A stretch of DNA of 5,014 nucleotides from Bacteroidales bacterium (GTDB taxonomy: Bacteria > Bacteroidota > Bacteroidia > Bacteroidales > Muribaculaceae), in the NCBI GenBank assembly GCA_009177195.1, contig WFMA01000113.1, forward strand, positions 1 through 5,014. Reading direction: 5' to 3'. A model generated the notes under the pieces. It saw only the letters and a program-made list of their open reading frames with translations, was not told the DNA's origin and searched no databases. The position numbers were made by a program, and so were the translations under genes. Below are positions 1 to 5,014 of this stretch, one piece after another (position 1 is the first letter of the stretch; each line of letters begins with the position of its first letter).

Positions 1-338
1 AAGTCAGCTATGAAAGCAAACATGTCGCGGAGTAGGGGGGCTATATCGGCAGGCGAAAGCTCGCCTTGCATAAGCAGATAAGAGCCTGTGCAGCATCCCA
101 TCGGACCCCAGTAGACGATACGTTCGCCCCAAGTCGGGTCGTTGCGGAGATATGTCGCTGCCAGATGCTCTATCGTGTGCAGTTCGCGTCCTGAAAGCGG
201 AGCCTGACGATTGGGCTCAGTCATCCTGATGTCGAATGTCGTCAATACATCGCCCGAGGGAGTCTCGTCCATGCGAGAAACGTACACGCCCCTGAGCAGC
301 GTCAGGTGATTCACCGTGAAACTTGGTATCTTTTCCAT
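1..338 (-). CDS. luxS: S-ribosylhomocysteine lyase LuxS (C-terminus cut by window edge)
   Basis: LuxS (EC 4.4.1.21) cleaves S-ribosylhomocysteine to homocysteine and DPD, the precursor of autoinducer-2, in the cytoplasm. I translated 112 complete codons from ATG at 338; the gene continues beyond base 1. The start MEKIPSFTVNHL aligns with the family N-terminus. The metal-site motif HTIEHL is at residues 54-59: H54 and H58 match known metal ligands and E57 the catalytic glutamate. PMGCCTG at 79-85 holds the catalytic cysteine (C82 by motif). The third metal-ligand cysteine should lie in the missing C-terminus; the family is usually about 155-170 residues, so about a third is absent because of the window, not damage. 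An in-frame GTG sits directly before the ATG, but ATG fits the family better. It lies 6 bp downstream of mtnN and is probably co-transcribed. Its product acts on the nucleosidase's product. Confidence 0.95.
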   Translation of the reverse strand, partial: MEKIPSFTVNHLTLLRGVYVSRMDETPSGDVLTTFDIRMTEPNRQAPLSGRELHTIEHLAATYLRNDPTWGERIVYWGPMGCCTGSYLLMQGELSPADIAPLLRDMFAFIAD

Positions 339-344
339 CACGCA

Positions 345-1016
345 TCACATTTTTGATATGAACTCCTTTATTATCTCAAACGTGCATTGAGGAGCCTCCT
401 GCCAGAAATTACGGTATTGAGCGGCATTATCAGTCTCCCCCGGAGTGTCGCTCACAACACGCAGTGACAGGAAGGGAATATTGTAGCAATAACAAACCTG
501 AGCGATAGCCGCCGACTCCATGTCAACAGCAATCGAATCGGGGAATATCGACTTGATGCGCTTCAGCTCTTCCACCGAGTCCACAAACATATCTCCCGAA
601 GCGATCAATCCTCTCTTCACCTTTCCTTCAGGCAACAGAGCGAGCATCCCTTCATCAGCGCGGAAATATCGGGGGAAACCCTGGACCTGTCCCTGCTCGT
701 TAGGCGACCCGCACCACACATCGTGATACGCCACCCGTTCTCCGGCTACTACGTCGAGCACCCGCGCGCCTGCGCCGGTGCCTCCCGCTACCCCCGAATT
801 GATGACACACTGAGGCGAAAAATTATTCACGAGCTTCATCGCGCCCATCGCGGCATTGACCTTACCTATGCCACACTGCATCACGCTCACTTCATGCTCG
901 CCCACCTTTCCATCATAGAAAACGGTGCCTGAAACAACAGTCTCCTTAATCTCGTCGATCAATGGAATCAAGAGTTTCAACTCGCTTTCCATTGCCACAA
1001 TAATTCCGATTCTCAT
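345..1016 (-). CDS. mtnN: 5'-methylthioadenosine/S-adenosylhomocysteine nucleosidase (MTAN, Pfs)
   Basis: This cytoplasmic hydrolase (EC 3.2.2.9) removes adenine from methylthioadenosine and S-adenosylhomocysteine, relieving product inhibition of methyltransferases and supplying S-ribosylhomocysteine to LuxS. The 223-residue protein is close to the usual 225-235. The opening RIGIIVAMESEL matches the family start, with E12 equivalent to the catalytic glutamate of the E. coli enzyme. Further family motifs are NSGVAGG (73-79), AYHDV (96-100), SGDMFV (140-145), VDMESAAIA (164-172, with substrate-binding M166 and E167) and VVSDTPGE (187-194, with D190 as the likely purine-protonating aspartate). 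No signal peptide is seen. The ATG at 1016 is the only start that gives the family N-terminus. No Shine-Dalgarno sequence lies at normal spacing; a purine-rich stretch sits about 20 bases upstream inside a hairpin loop. luxS follows after 6 bp, giving the classic AI-2 pair. All expected key residues are present. Confidence 0.96.
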   Translation of the reverse strand: MRIGIIVAMESELKLLIPLIDEIKETVVSGTVFYDGKVGEHEVSVMQCGIGKVNAAMGAMKLVNNFSPQCVINSGVAGGTGAGARVLDVVAGERVAYHDVWCGSPNEQGQVQGFPRYFRADEGMLALLPEGKVKRGLIASGDMFVDSVEELKRIKSIFPDSIAVDMESAAIAQVCYCYNIPFLSLRVVSDTPGETDNAAQYRNFWQEAPQCTFEIIKEFISKM

Positions 1017-1028
1017 ATAGCTCTATGC

Positions 1029-1049
1029 TTAAAAGTCCTCTTCTTTTAA
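1029..1049 (-). repeat. Perfect 7-bp inverted repeat (hairpin) in the mtnN leader
   Basis: Read on the mtnN strand, TTAAAAG is followed by the 7-base loop AAGAGGA and then CTTTTAA, a perfect 7-bp stem. It lies 13 bases upstream of the mtnN start codon. The purine-rich loop resembles a ribosome-binding sequence but sits 20-26 bases before the ATG, farther than usual. The stem is AT-rich (one G-C pair) and therefore weak. A regulatory role is inference. Confidence 0.35.
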
Positions 1050-1103
1050 TGCCACGAAAACTGGCGCCGCAAAAGCTCGACGGCATCCGTTTCATTGACT
1101 ATA

Positions 1104-1111
1104 CAAAGTTA
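1104..1111 (-). promoter_or_regulatory. Candidate Bacteroidales -7 promoter element for mtnN-luxS
   Basis: On the minus strand this reads TAACTTTG, matching the Bacteroidota sigma-ABfr consensus TAnnTTTG. It would start transcription near base 1097, giving a leader of about 80 bases before mtnN. No good TTTG -33 box is found at the usual 19-21 bp spacing; the sequence there is AACG or similar. The call rests on one half-site and on position. Confidence 0.45.
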
Positions 1112-1207
1112 CAATAAATAAAGATTGCCCCGTTGATGTAATTCACAATTTAGGTTAAATAATTGCCCCTCCCTCCGCTTCATCCCGCCGATGTGGACAT
1201 TTCTATA

Positions 1208-1233
1208 AGATAATGGAATAATATTTATTATCT
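1208..1233. repeat. Inverted repeat next to the rightward promoter, possible operator
   Basis: AGATAAT (1208-1214) and ATTATCT (1227-1233) are perfect 7-bp inverted arms around a 12-bp AT-rich spacer. The right arm covers the place where the -33 element of the rightward promoter should be (about 1228-1231). This geometry suits a regulator-binding site, but AT-rich DNA produces such repeats by chance and no regulator gene is visible here. Confidence 0.3.
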
Positions 1234-1250
1234 ATGTTATCCCTCCTTTC

Positions 1251-1258
1251 TATTTTTG
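1251..1258 (+). promoter_or_regulatory. Candidate Bacteroidales -7 promoter element for the fucosidase operon
   Basis: TATTTTTG matches TAnnTTTG exactly and lies 42 bp before the first start codon, so a transcript would start near 1265 with a leader of about 36 bases. The -33 position reads TTAT rather than TTTG, so the promoter may be weak or need an activator, as is common for glycan-utilisation operons. Confidence 0.5.
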
Positions 1259-1300
1259 TAATCGATAATAAACCAGTTAAAACTCATCACAGATTAACCA

Positions 1301-2851
1301 ATGAATGCCATTGAAAAAATAATTTGCAGCTGCATGATCGCTTCAAGCGTTCTATCCTTGAATGCGCAGACCAAAATGCCACCGGCATGGCAATCGTCAT
1401 TCGTCAAAATCGACGATTCGGGAAAACTAACCTATATCCCCGACGAGCAGGGAAACACCATCCCCGACTTCAGCCGCGTCGGCTATCATCACGGAAACGT
1501 CAGCATCCCCTACTATCCCGTGACAAAAGCCATCTCCCCCGTCCCAGGCGACAATTGGCAACACATTCAGAAAGCCGTCGACGAAATAGCAGCCCTTCCA
1601 CTCGACGAAAACGGTCACCGAGGCGTGCTCCTACTCAAGCGCGGTGTCTACCCGGTTTCGCAGTCAATCGTGATAAATGCAAGCGGAGTGGTAATAAAAG
1701 GTGAAGGCAGCAACATAAACGAGACACGCCTCATCGCCACCTCTCCCTCCCGCTACTCACTTATAAAAGTGATCGGCGAAGGGAAAGTAGAAGAGATTCC
1801 CGGCTCCCGCGTGCATATCACCGACGAATTCGTCCCCGTAGGCACCCACAGCTTCACCGTTTCCAATGCCGACGGCTTCCGTCCCGGCGACAAAGTGATT
1901 CTGTACCGCCCCGGAACCCAGGAATGGATTCACGATATTCAGATGGACCGCATCGTCGAGCGCCAAGGCACCCGTCAATGGACACCCCGCGAATACAACC
2001 TTTCCTACGAAAGAACTATCGAAAAAATCGACGGCAACAAAATCTATCTCGACAATCCCGTAGTGATGCAGATGGAAACGAAATATGGAGGCGGACAGCT
2101 CTTCAAATACTCCTTCGACGGAAGAATATCCGAAGTCGGAGTCAGCGACCTATGCCTCGAATCCGATTTCGAACACTACGAAGACAACCAGCACGGATGG
2201 GTAGGCGTGGAACTCAACAAAGCCGAAAACTGCTGGGTCAACAATGTTTCGGGGCGTTATTTCGGCTACGCAACCGTGAGCTGTGAGCGCAACGCCAAAA
2301 ACGTCACCGTCATGAACTGCCGCAACTTTGAGCCCAAAGCCGTCATAACCGGCGGATTGAGATACTCCTTCAACAACATCGGGCAGCAAAACCTGTTCAT
2401 GAACTGCCAGAGCACCGAAGGCCGCCACGACTACGTAACCGGCTCTCAGGTGTGCGGACCCAACGTGTTCTACAACTGCACCGCCTCGCAAACCTATGCC
2501 GACATCGGTCCCCACCATCGCTGGGCAAGCGGAACCCTCTATGACAACGTGATAACCGACGGCGAAATAAATGTTCAGGACCGTGGAAAAATGGGAAGCG
2601 GACACGGATGGGCAGGTGTAACCCAGGTGCTTTGGAACTGCCGGGTACGCAAAGCTGCCGTCCAAAATCCCTGGACATCAGGAAAGAACTACAGCATCGG
2701 AACCAAGGGAGAGCATGGTCCCGGGCATTTCCCCGACCGTCCCGACGGCGAGTGGGAAGGAGAAAACGAAACCAACCTCTTCCCCCGATCACTATACATC
2801 GCCCAGCTGATGGCGCGCCAGAACCAAGATTTATCCATCTTAACAAAATAA
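1301..2851 (+). CDS. Secreted right-handed beta-helix (pectate-lyase-like) protein, activity unassigned
   Basis: The 516-residue protein starts with a type I signal peptide: hydrophobic core about residues 7-20 and a likely cut after LNA22 before Q23. Early cysteines C9 and C11 do not form a lipobox. A lead-in region carries NTIPDFSRVGYHHG (52-65), typical of Pectate_lyase_3-type beta-helix proteins, followed by early coils such as GVLLLKRGVYPVSQS (108-122) and ASGVVIKGEG (127-136). An inserted segment of about 165-270 breaks the coil pattern. Coils resume at about 275-450, with Asn-Cys pairs at 310, 339, 368, 392 and 446. Motifs GRHDYVTG (374-381), GPHHRW (403-408) and GHGWAG (434-439) are rich in His, Arg and Trp and look like a functional site. 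Related proteins of unknown function occur in Bacteroidota and Acidobacteria, from memory. It is the first gene of the operon, 2 bp before the fucosidase. The upstream sequence is A-rich with no Shine-Dalgarno. A lyase or hydrolase on a fucosylated polysaccharide is inference. Confidence 0.85.
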   Translation: MNAIEKIICSCMIASSVLSLNAQTKMPPAWQSSFVKIDDSGKLTYIPDEQGNTIPDFSRVGYHHGNVSIPYYPVTKAISPVPGDNWQHIQKAVDEIAALPLDENGHRGVLLLKRGVYPVSQSIVINASGVVIKGEGSNINETRLIATSPSRYSLIKVIGEGKVEEIPGSRVHITDEFVPVGTHSFTVSNADGFRPGDKVILYRPGTQEWIHDIQMDRIVERQGTRQWTPREYNLSYERTIEKIDGNKIYLDNPVVMQMETKYGGGQLFKYSFDGRISEVGVSDLCLESDFEHYEDNQHGWVGVELNKAENCWVNNVSGRYFGYATVSCERNAKNVTVMNCRNFEPKAVITGGLRYSFNNIGQQNLFMNCQSTEGRHDYVTGSQVCGPNVFYNCTASQTYADIGPHHRWASGTLYDNVITDGEINVQDRGKMGSGHGWAGVTQVLWNCRVRKAAVQNPWTSGKNYSIGTKGEHGPGHFPDRPDGEWEGENETNLFPRSLYIAQLMARQNQDLSILTK

Positions 2852-2853
2852 GC

Positions 2854-4287
2854 ATGAAACGATTTTCAATTTTATTATCACTCATTCTCCTCGTCATGGC
2901 AGTCAGAGCTGCCGAACCCAAGCTCTCCCAGGACGAAAAAATGAAATGGTGGAATGATGCAAAATTCGGAATGTTCGTGCATTGGGGTCCCTACTGCCTT
3001 TACGGCGGGGAATACCACGGCTATAAGCAGAATCGCGGTGGTGCCGAGTGGATCATGAACCGATGCAAAATCCCCGTAATGGAATATCGCGCGATGACAA
3101 GCACATTCAATCCCGTGAATTTTGATGCGGAAAAACTTGTCAAAATGGCGAAAAACGCAGGAATGAACTATCTCGTTTTCACCACCAAGCACCACGACGG
3201 CTTCGCAATGTTCAAAAGCGACCACACCAACTATAATATCGTCGACTATACACCTTTCAACCGCGACATCCTCGACGAAATAGTGAAGGCGTGCCGCAAA
3301 CACGACATGAAATTCGGCTTCTACTATTCCCAGTCTCAGGACTGGAACCATCCCGGCGGATCAACCGGTCGCAAGGAGATGAAAGAAGGATGGAGCAATC
3401 CCGATTCCGCAGCTATCGACAAGTTCACGAAAGAACACAAAGGAGCTTGGGACTTATACCAGACAACAGCCTCGTTCGACGAGTATTTCCACACCATCTC
3501 CCTCCCACAGATTAAAGAACTTCTCACCCGCTACCCCGACGTGGCGGTAATGTGGTTCGACACCCCGGGCGGAATAACCGATGCCGACGCAACTGAAGTC
3601 ATGGATCTTCTGGCGCAGTATCCCCACGTAATAACCAACGACCGCCTGAAACGCCCCAACTTCCCCGGCGACTATAAGACACCCGAAGGACGTGTACCCA
3701 AAGCCGAGGACACCGAGGGCATATATTGGGAAACATGCATGAACATCGGTAGCTCATGGGGATTCAAAACATGGGAACAGAACTGGAAACCCTCTGCCGA
3801 AATCCTACGCAACCTGCTCACCATCTGCGCCCGCGGAGGAAACTACCTGCTCAATGTCGGTCCCGACCCGCTTGGCGAAATACCCGCCGTCCCCACTCAG
3901 TGCCTTAACGAGGTGGGCGAATGGGTGTCAAAATACGGCGAAGCCATCTACGGCACGCAGCGAAGCGGACTGACCCCGCAATGGGGCGAATGCATCCGCA
4001 AGGACAACGACAAAAACTCATCCTACTACCTGTGCGTGTTCAACTGGCCTGCCGACGGCAAACTGAGACTCGACGGCAAGTTCTCGGCAAAGAAAGCCAC
4101 CCTGCTCCCCGACAACTCGACACTAAAATTCCACCGCGACAAAAACGGAATCACAATCGACGTGCCCAAAAACATGCCCGATTCAGTCGCTTCCGTCATC
4201 CGACTCGATTTGAATGGCAAACTACCTCCGGTGAAACTGATTTCCAACTCTGAAAAAGTATTCAAAATATTAGACGCCGACAAATAA
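2854..4287 (+). CDS. Secreted alpha-L-fucosidase, glycoside hydrolase family 29
   Basis: GH29 enzymes (EC 3.2.1.51) release terminal L-fucose with retention of configuration. The 477-residue protein begins with MKRF and a hydrophobic run to about residue 17, with likely type I cleavage after VRA19, so it is exported. The catalytic barrel shows FGMFVHWG (38-45), FTTKHHDGF (109-117), FGFYYSQSQDW (154-164) and VMWFD (232-236), where D236 is the expected nucleophile. WETCMNIGSSWG (292-303) contains E293, a candidate acid/base, and GGNYLLNVGPDPLGEIP (328-344) closes the barrel. A C-terminal beta-sandwich follows from about 370. The frame stays open upstream to 2608, but the ATG at 2854 gives a proper signal peptide, begins 2 bp after the previous stop and avoids a long overlap. 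No Shine-Dalgarno is seen; the tight junction suggests translational coupling. Another terminal-sugar specificity cannot be excluded, but fucose is by far the most likely. Confidence 0.95.
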   Translation: MKRFSILLSLILLVMAVRAAEPKLSQDEKMKWWNDAKFGMFVHWGPYCLYGGEYHGYKQNRGGAEWIMNRCKIPVMEYRAMTSTFNPVNFDAEKLVKMAKNAGMNYLVFTTKHHDGFAMFKSDHTNYNIVDYTPFNRDILDEIVKACRKHDMKFGFYYSQSQDWNHPGGSTGRKEMKEGWSNPDSAAIDKFTKEHKGAWDLYQTTASFDEYFHTISLPQIKELLTRYPDVAVMWFDTPGGITDADATEVMDLLAQYPHVITNDRLKRPNFPGDYKTPEGRVPKAEDTEGIYWETCMNIGSSWGFKTWEQNWKPSAEILRNLLTICARGGNYLLNVGPDPLGEIPAVPTQCLNEVGEWVSKYGEAIYGTQRSGLTPQWGECIRKDNDKNSSYYLCVFNWPADGKLRLDGKFSAKKATLLPDNSTLKFHRDKNGITIDVPKNMPDSVASVIRLDLNGKLPPVKLISNSEKVFKILDADK

Positions 4288-4289
4288 TT

Positions 4290-5014
4290 ATGAAACCGTA
4301 TCTCACCTACGTGCTCGGAGGCGTGATGCTCGCAAGCTGCGCCTCGGTCGACACCGACAAGAAAGAACTCAAATTATGGTATGATGCCCCCGCACAAGTG
4401 TGGGAGGAAGCCCTTCCGCTCGGCAACGGCAGGATCGGGGCCATGGTGTTCGGCAACCCCCTCCAAGAGGTCTATCAGCTCAACGAAGAAACCCTCTGGT
4501 CAGGCGGACCACAGGACTGGAACAACCCCAACGGTCCAGCCCATCTCAACGAAGTGCGCCGTGCCATTGACGACGGCGACTATCAGAAAGCGAGCGAATT
4601 GTGGAAAAAATATCTTCAGGGACCCTACTCTGCGCGCTACCTCCCCATGGCTGACATGAAAATCTCCATGCAACCCGCCGGAAATGTCTCCGAACTCTAC
4701 CGCGACCTCAACATCAGCAATGCCACCTCGACGGTGAAATACGAGATGGACGGGGTCAACTACACCCGCACCACCTTCATCTCCTACCCCGACCAGGTGA
4801 TGGTCGTAAGAATCGACGCAGACAAAAAGGATGCGGTCTCATTCGACCTGAACCTCGACAGCCGCCTGCGCTACAAAACCACAGCCAATGCGCCAAACTC
4901 CACACTCACCCTCACCGGCAAAGCGCCCGTCTACGTCGCAAACCGCGACTATGATCCAAATCTCATTGTCTATGACGAAACCGGAAAGGAAGGAATGAAT
5001 TTTGAAGTGGAAGT
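4290..5014 (+). CDS. GH95-family alpha-L-fucosidase lipoprotein (C-terminus cut by window edge)
   Basis: I translated 241 complete codons from the ATG at 4290, 2 bp after the GH29 stop; the frame is open to the window end. The signal peptide ends in a clear lipobox, L14-A15-S16-C17, so the mature protein should be a lipoprotein anchored at C17. From about residue 29 comes the GH95 N-terminal beta-sandwich (GH65N-like): LWYDAPAQVWEEALPLGNGR (29-48), IGAMVFGN (49-56) and LNEETLWSGGP (64-74). GH95 enzymes are inverting, classically on Fuc-alpha-1,2-Gal (EC 3.2.1.63); some members act on alpha-L-galactose. Full proteins are about 750-850 residues, and the catalytic (alpha/alpha)6 domain lies beyond the edge, so integrity and specificity cannot be judged. 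Acidic residues after the cysteine (D21, D23) could favour surface export, but there is no strict Bacteroides export signal. Pairing with GH29 in one operon points to fucosylated glycan breakdown. Confidence 0.92.
   Translation, partial: MKPYLTYVLGGVMLASCASVDTDKKELKLWYDAPAQVWEEALPLGNGRIGAMVFGNPLQEVYQLNEETLWSGGPQDWNNPNGPAHLNEVRRAIDDGDYQKASELWKKYLQGPYSARYLPMADMKISMQPAGNVSELYRDLNISNATSTVKYEMDGVNYTRTTFISYPDQVMVVRIDADKKDAVSFDLNLDSRLRYKTTANAPNSTLTLTGKAPVYVANRDYDPNLIVYDETGKEGMNFEVE

Larger units (their letters stand above)
1017..1300. other. Divergent intergenic region between mtnN-luxS and the fucosidase operon
   Basis: This 284-bp AT-rich stretch separates the leftward mtnN from the rightward beta-helix gene. 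I see no gene, tRNA or convincing terminator in it. It holds a candidate leftward -7 element, a candidate rightward -7 element about 140 bp away, a 7-bp-arm inverted repeat beside the rightward promoter and a small hairpin in the mtnN leader. The octamer ATTGCCCC occurs twice (1124-1131 and 1162-1169), which may be chance. Confidence 0.8.

Noticed and set aside
520..932. Two short plus-strand open frames (520-726 and 723-932) opposite mtnN
   Set aside because: They lie entirely antisense to a well-supported mtnN gene, show no recognisable domain and have compositions expected of reverse-strand shadows.
1124..1169. Direct repeat ATTGCCCC at 1124-1131 and 1162-1169
   Set aside because: Only two 8-bp copies, with no third copy and no clear relation to either promoter; may be chance.
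1017..1300. Possible SAM or SAH riboswitch upstream of mtnN
   Set aside because: The leader is short and I could not find the conserved core of any class I know; only small AT-rich hairpins are visible.
1324..2286. Plus-strand frames 1324-1704 and 1924-2286 inside the beta-helix gene
   Set aside because: They are Arg/Pro-rich out-of-frame translations within a gene supported by a signal peptide and coherent beta-helix motifs. No break in the main frame suggests a frameshift.
2150..2921. Long minus-strand open frames (2150-2665, 2397-2921) opposite the beta-helix gene
   Set aside because: Over 170 codons each, but they overlap each other and a clear coding gene. Their existence is explained by codon bias on the sense strand, and no domain is recognisable.
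2878..3351. Minus-strand open frame of 157 codons opposite the start of the GH29 gene
   Set aside because: It is antisense to conserved GH29 catalytic motifs, has no recognisable family and is best explained as a shadow frame.
4381..4659. Plus-strand open frame of 92 codons inside the GH95 gene
   Set aside because: It is an out-of-frame shadow; the frame starting at 4290 carries the lipobox and the GH95 motifs through the same region.
1..5014. CRISPR array, tRNA, rRNA, insertion sequence or phage genes
   Set aside because: No regularly spaced repeats, tRNA-like cloverleaf, transposase or phage motifs were seen; nearly all of the window is accounted for by five genes.

Overview
This window looks like chromosomal DNA from a gut-type Bacteroidales bacterium; Muribaculaceae or a near relative would fit. 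The grounds are TAnnTTTG-type -7 promoter motifs on both sides of the divergent intergenic region, no Shine-Dalgarno sequences before the rightward genes, glycan-degrading enzymes with Bacteroidota-style signal peptides (one a lipoprotein), and the style of the LuxS and nucleosidase proteins. The family-level placement is inference.

Left part, minus strand (1-1016): a two-gene cassette for recycling S-adenosylhomocysteine. mtnN (345-1016) encodes the methylthioadenosine/S-adenosylhomocysteine nucleosidase. luxS follows 6 bp downstream and runs off the left edge after 112 codons. Together they turn S-adenosylhomocysteine into adenine, homocysteine and DPD, the precursor of autoinducer-2. A candidate promoter lies at 1104-1111, and a small hairpin sits in the mtnN leader.

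Middle (1017-1300): a 284-bp AT-rich divergent intergenic region with the two outward-facing candidate promoters and an inverted repeat near the -33 region of the rightward promoter.

Right part, plus strand (1301-5014): three co-directional genes separated by only 2 bp at each junction, so very probably one operon. They are a secreted right-handed beta-helix (pectate-lyase-like) protein of unassigned activity (1301-2851), a secreted GH29 alpha-L-fucosidase (2854-4287), and the first 241 codons of a GH95-family alpha-L-fucosidase or alpha-L-galactosidase lipoprotein (4290 onward, cut by the right edge). The likely job is stripping fucose from a complex glycan outside the cytoplasm. Host mucin-type O-glycans and fucosylated plant polysaccharides are both possible, and the sequence does not decide. 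No susC/susD pair, regulator or transporter is visible here.

The least understood element is the beta-helix protein. Its partners suggest carbohydrate work, but its reaction is not recognisable from sequence. I found no CRISPR array, tRNA, rRNA, insertion sequence or phage gene.
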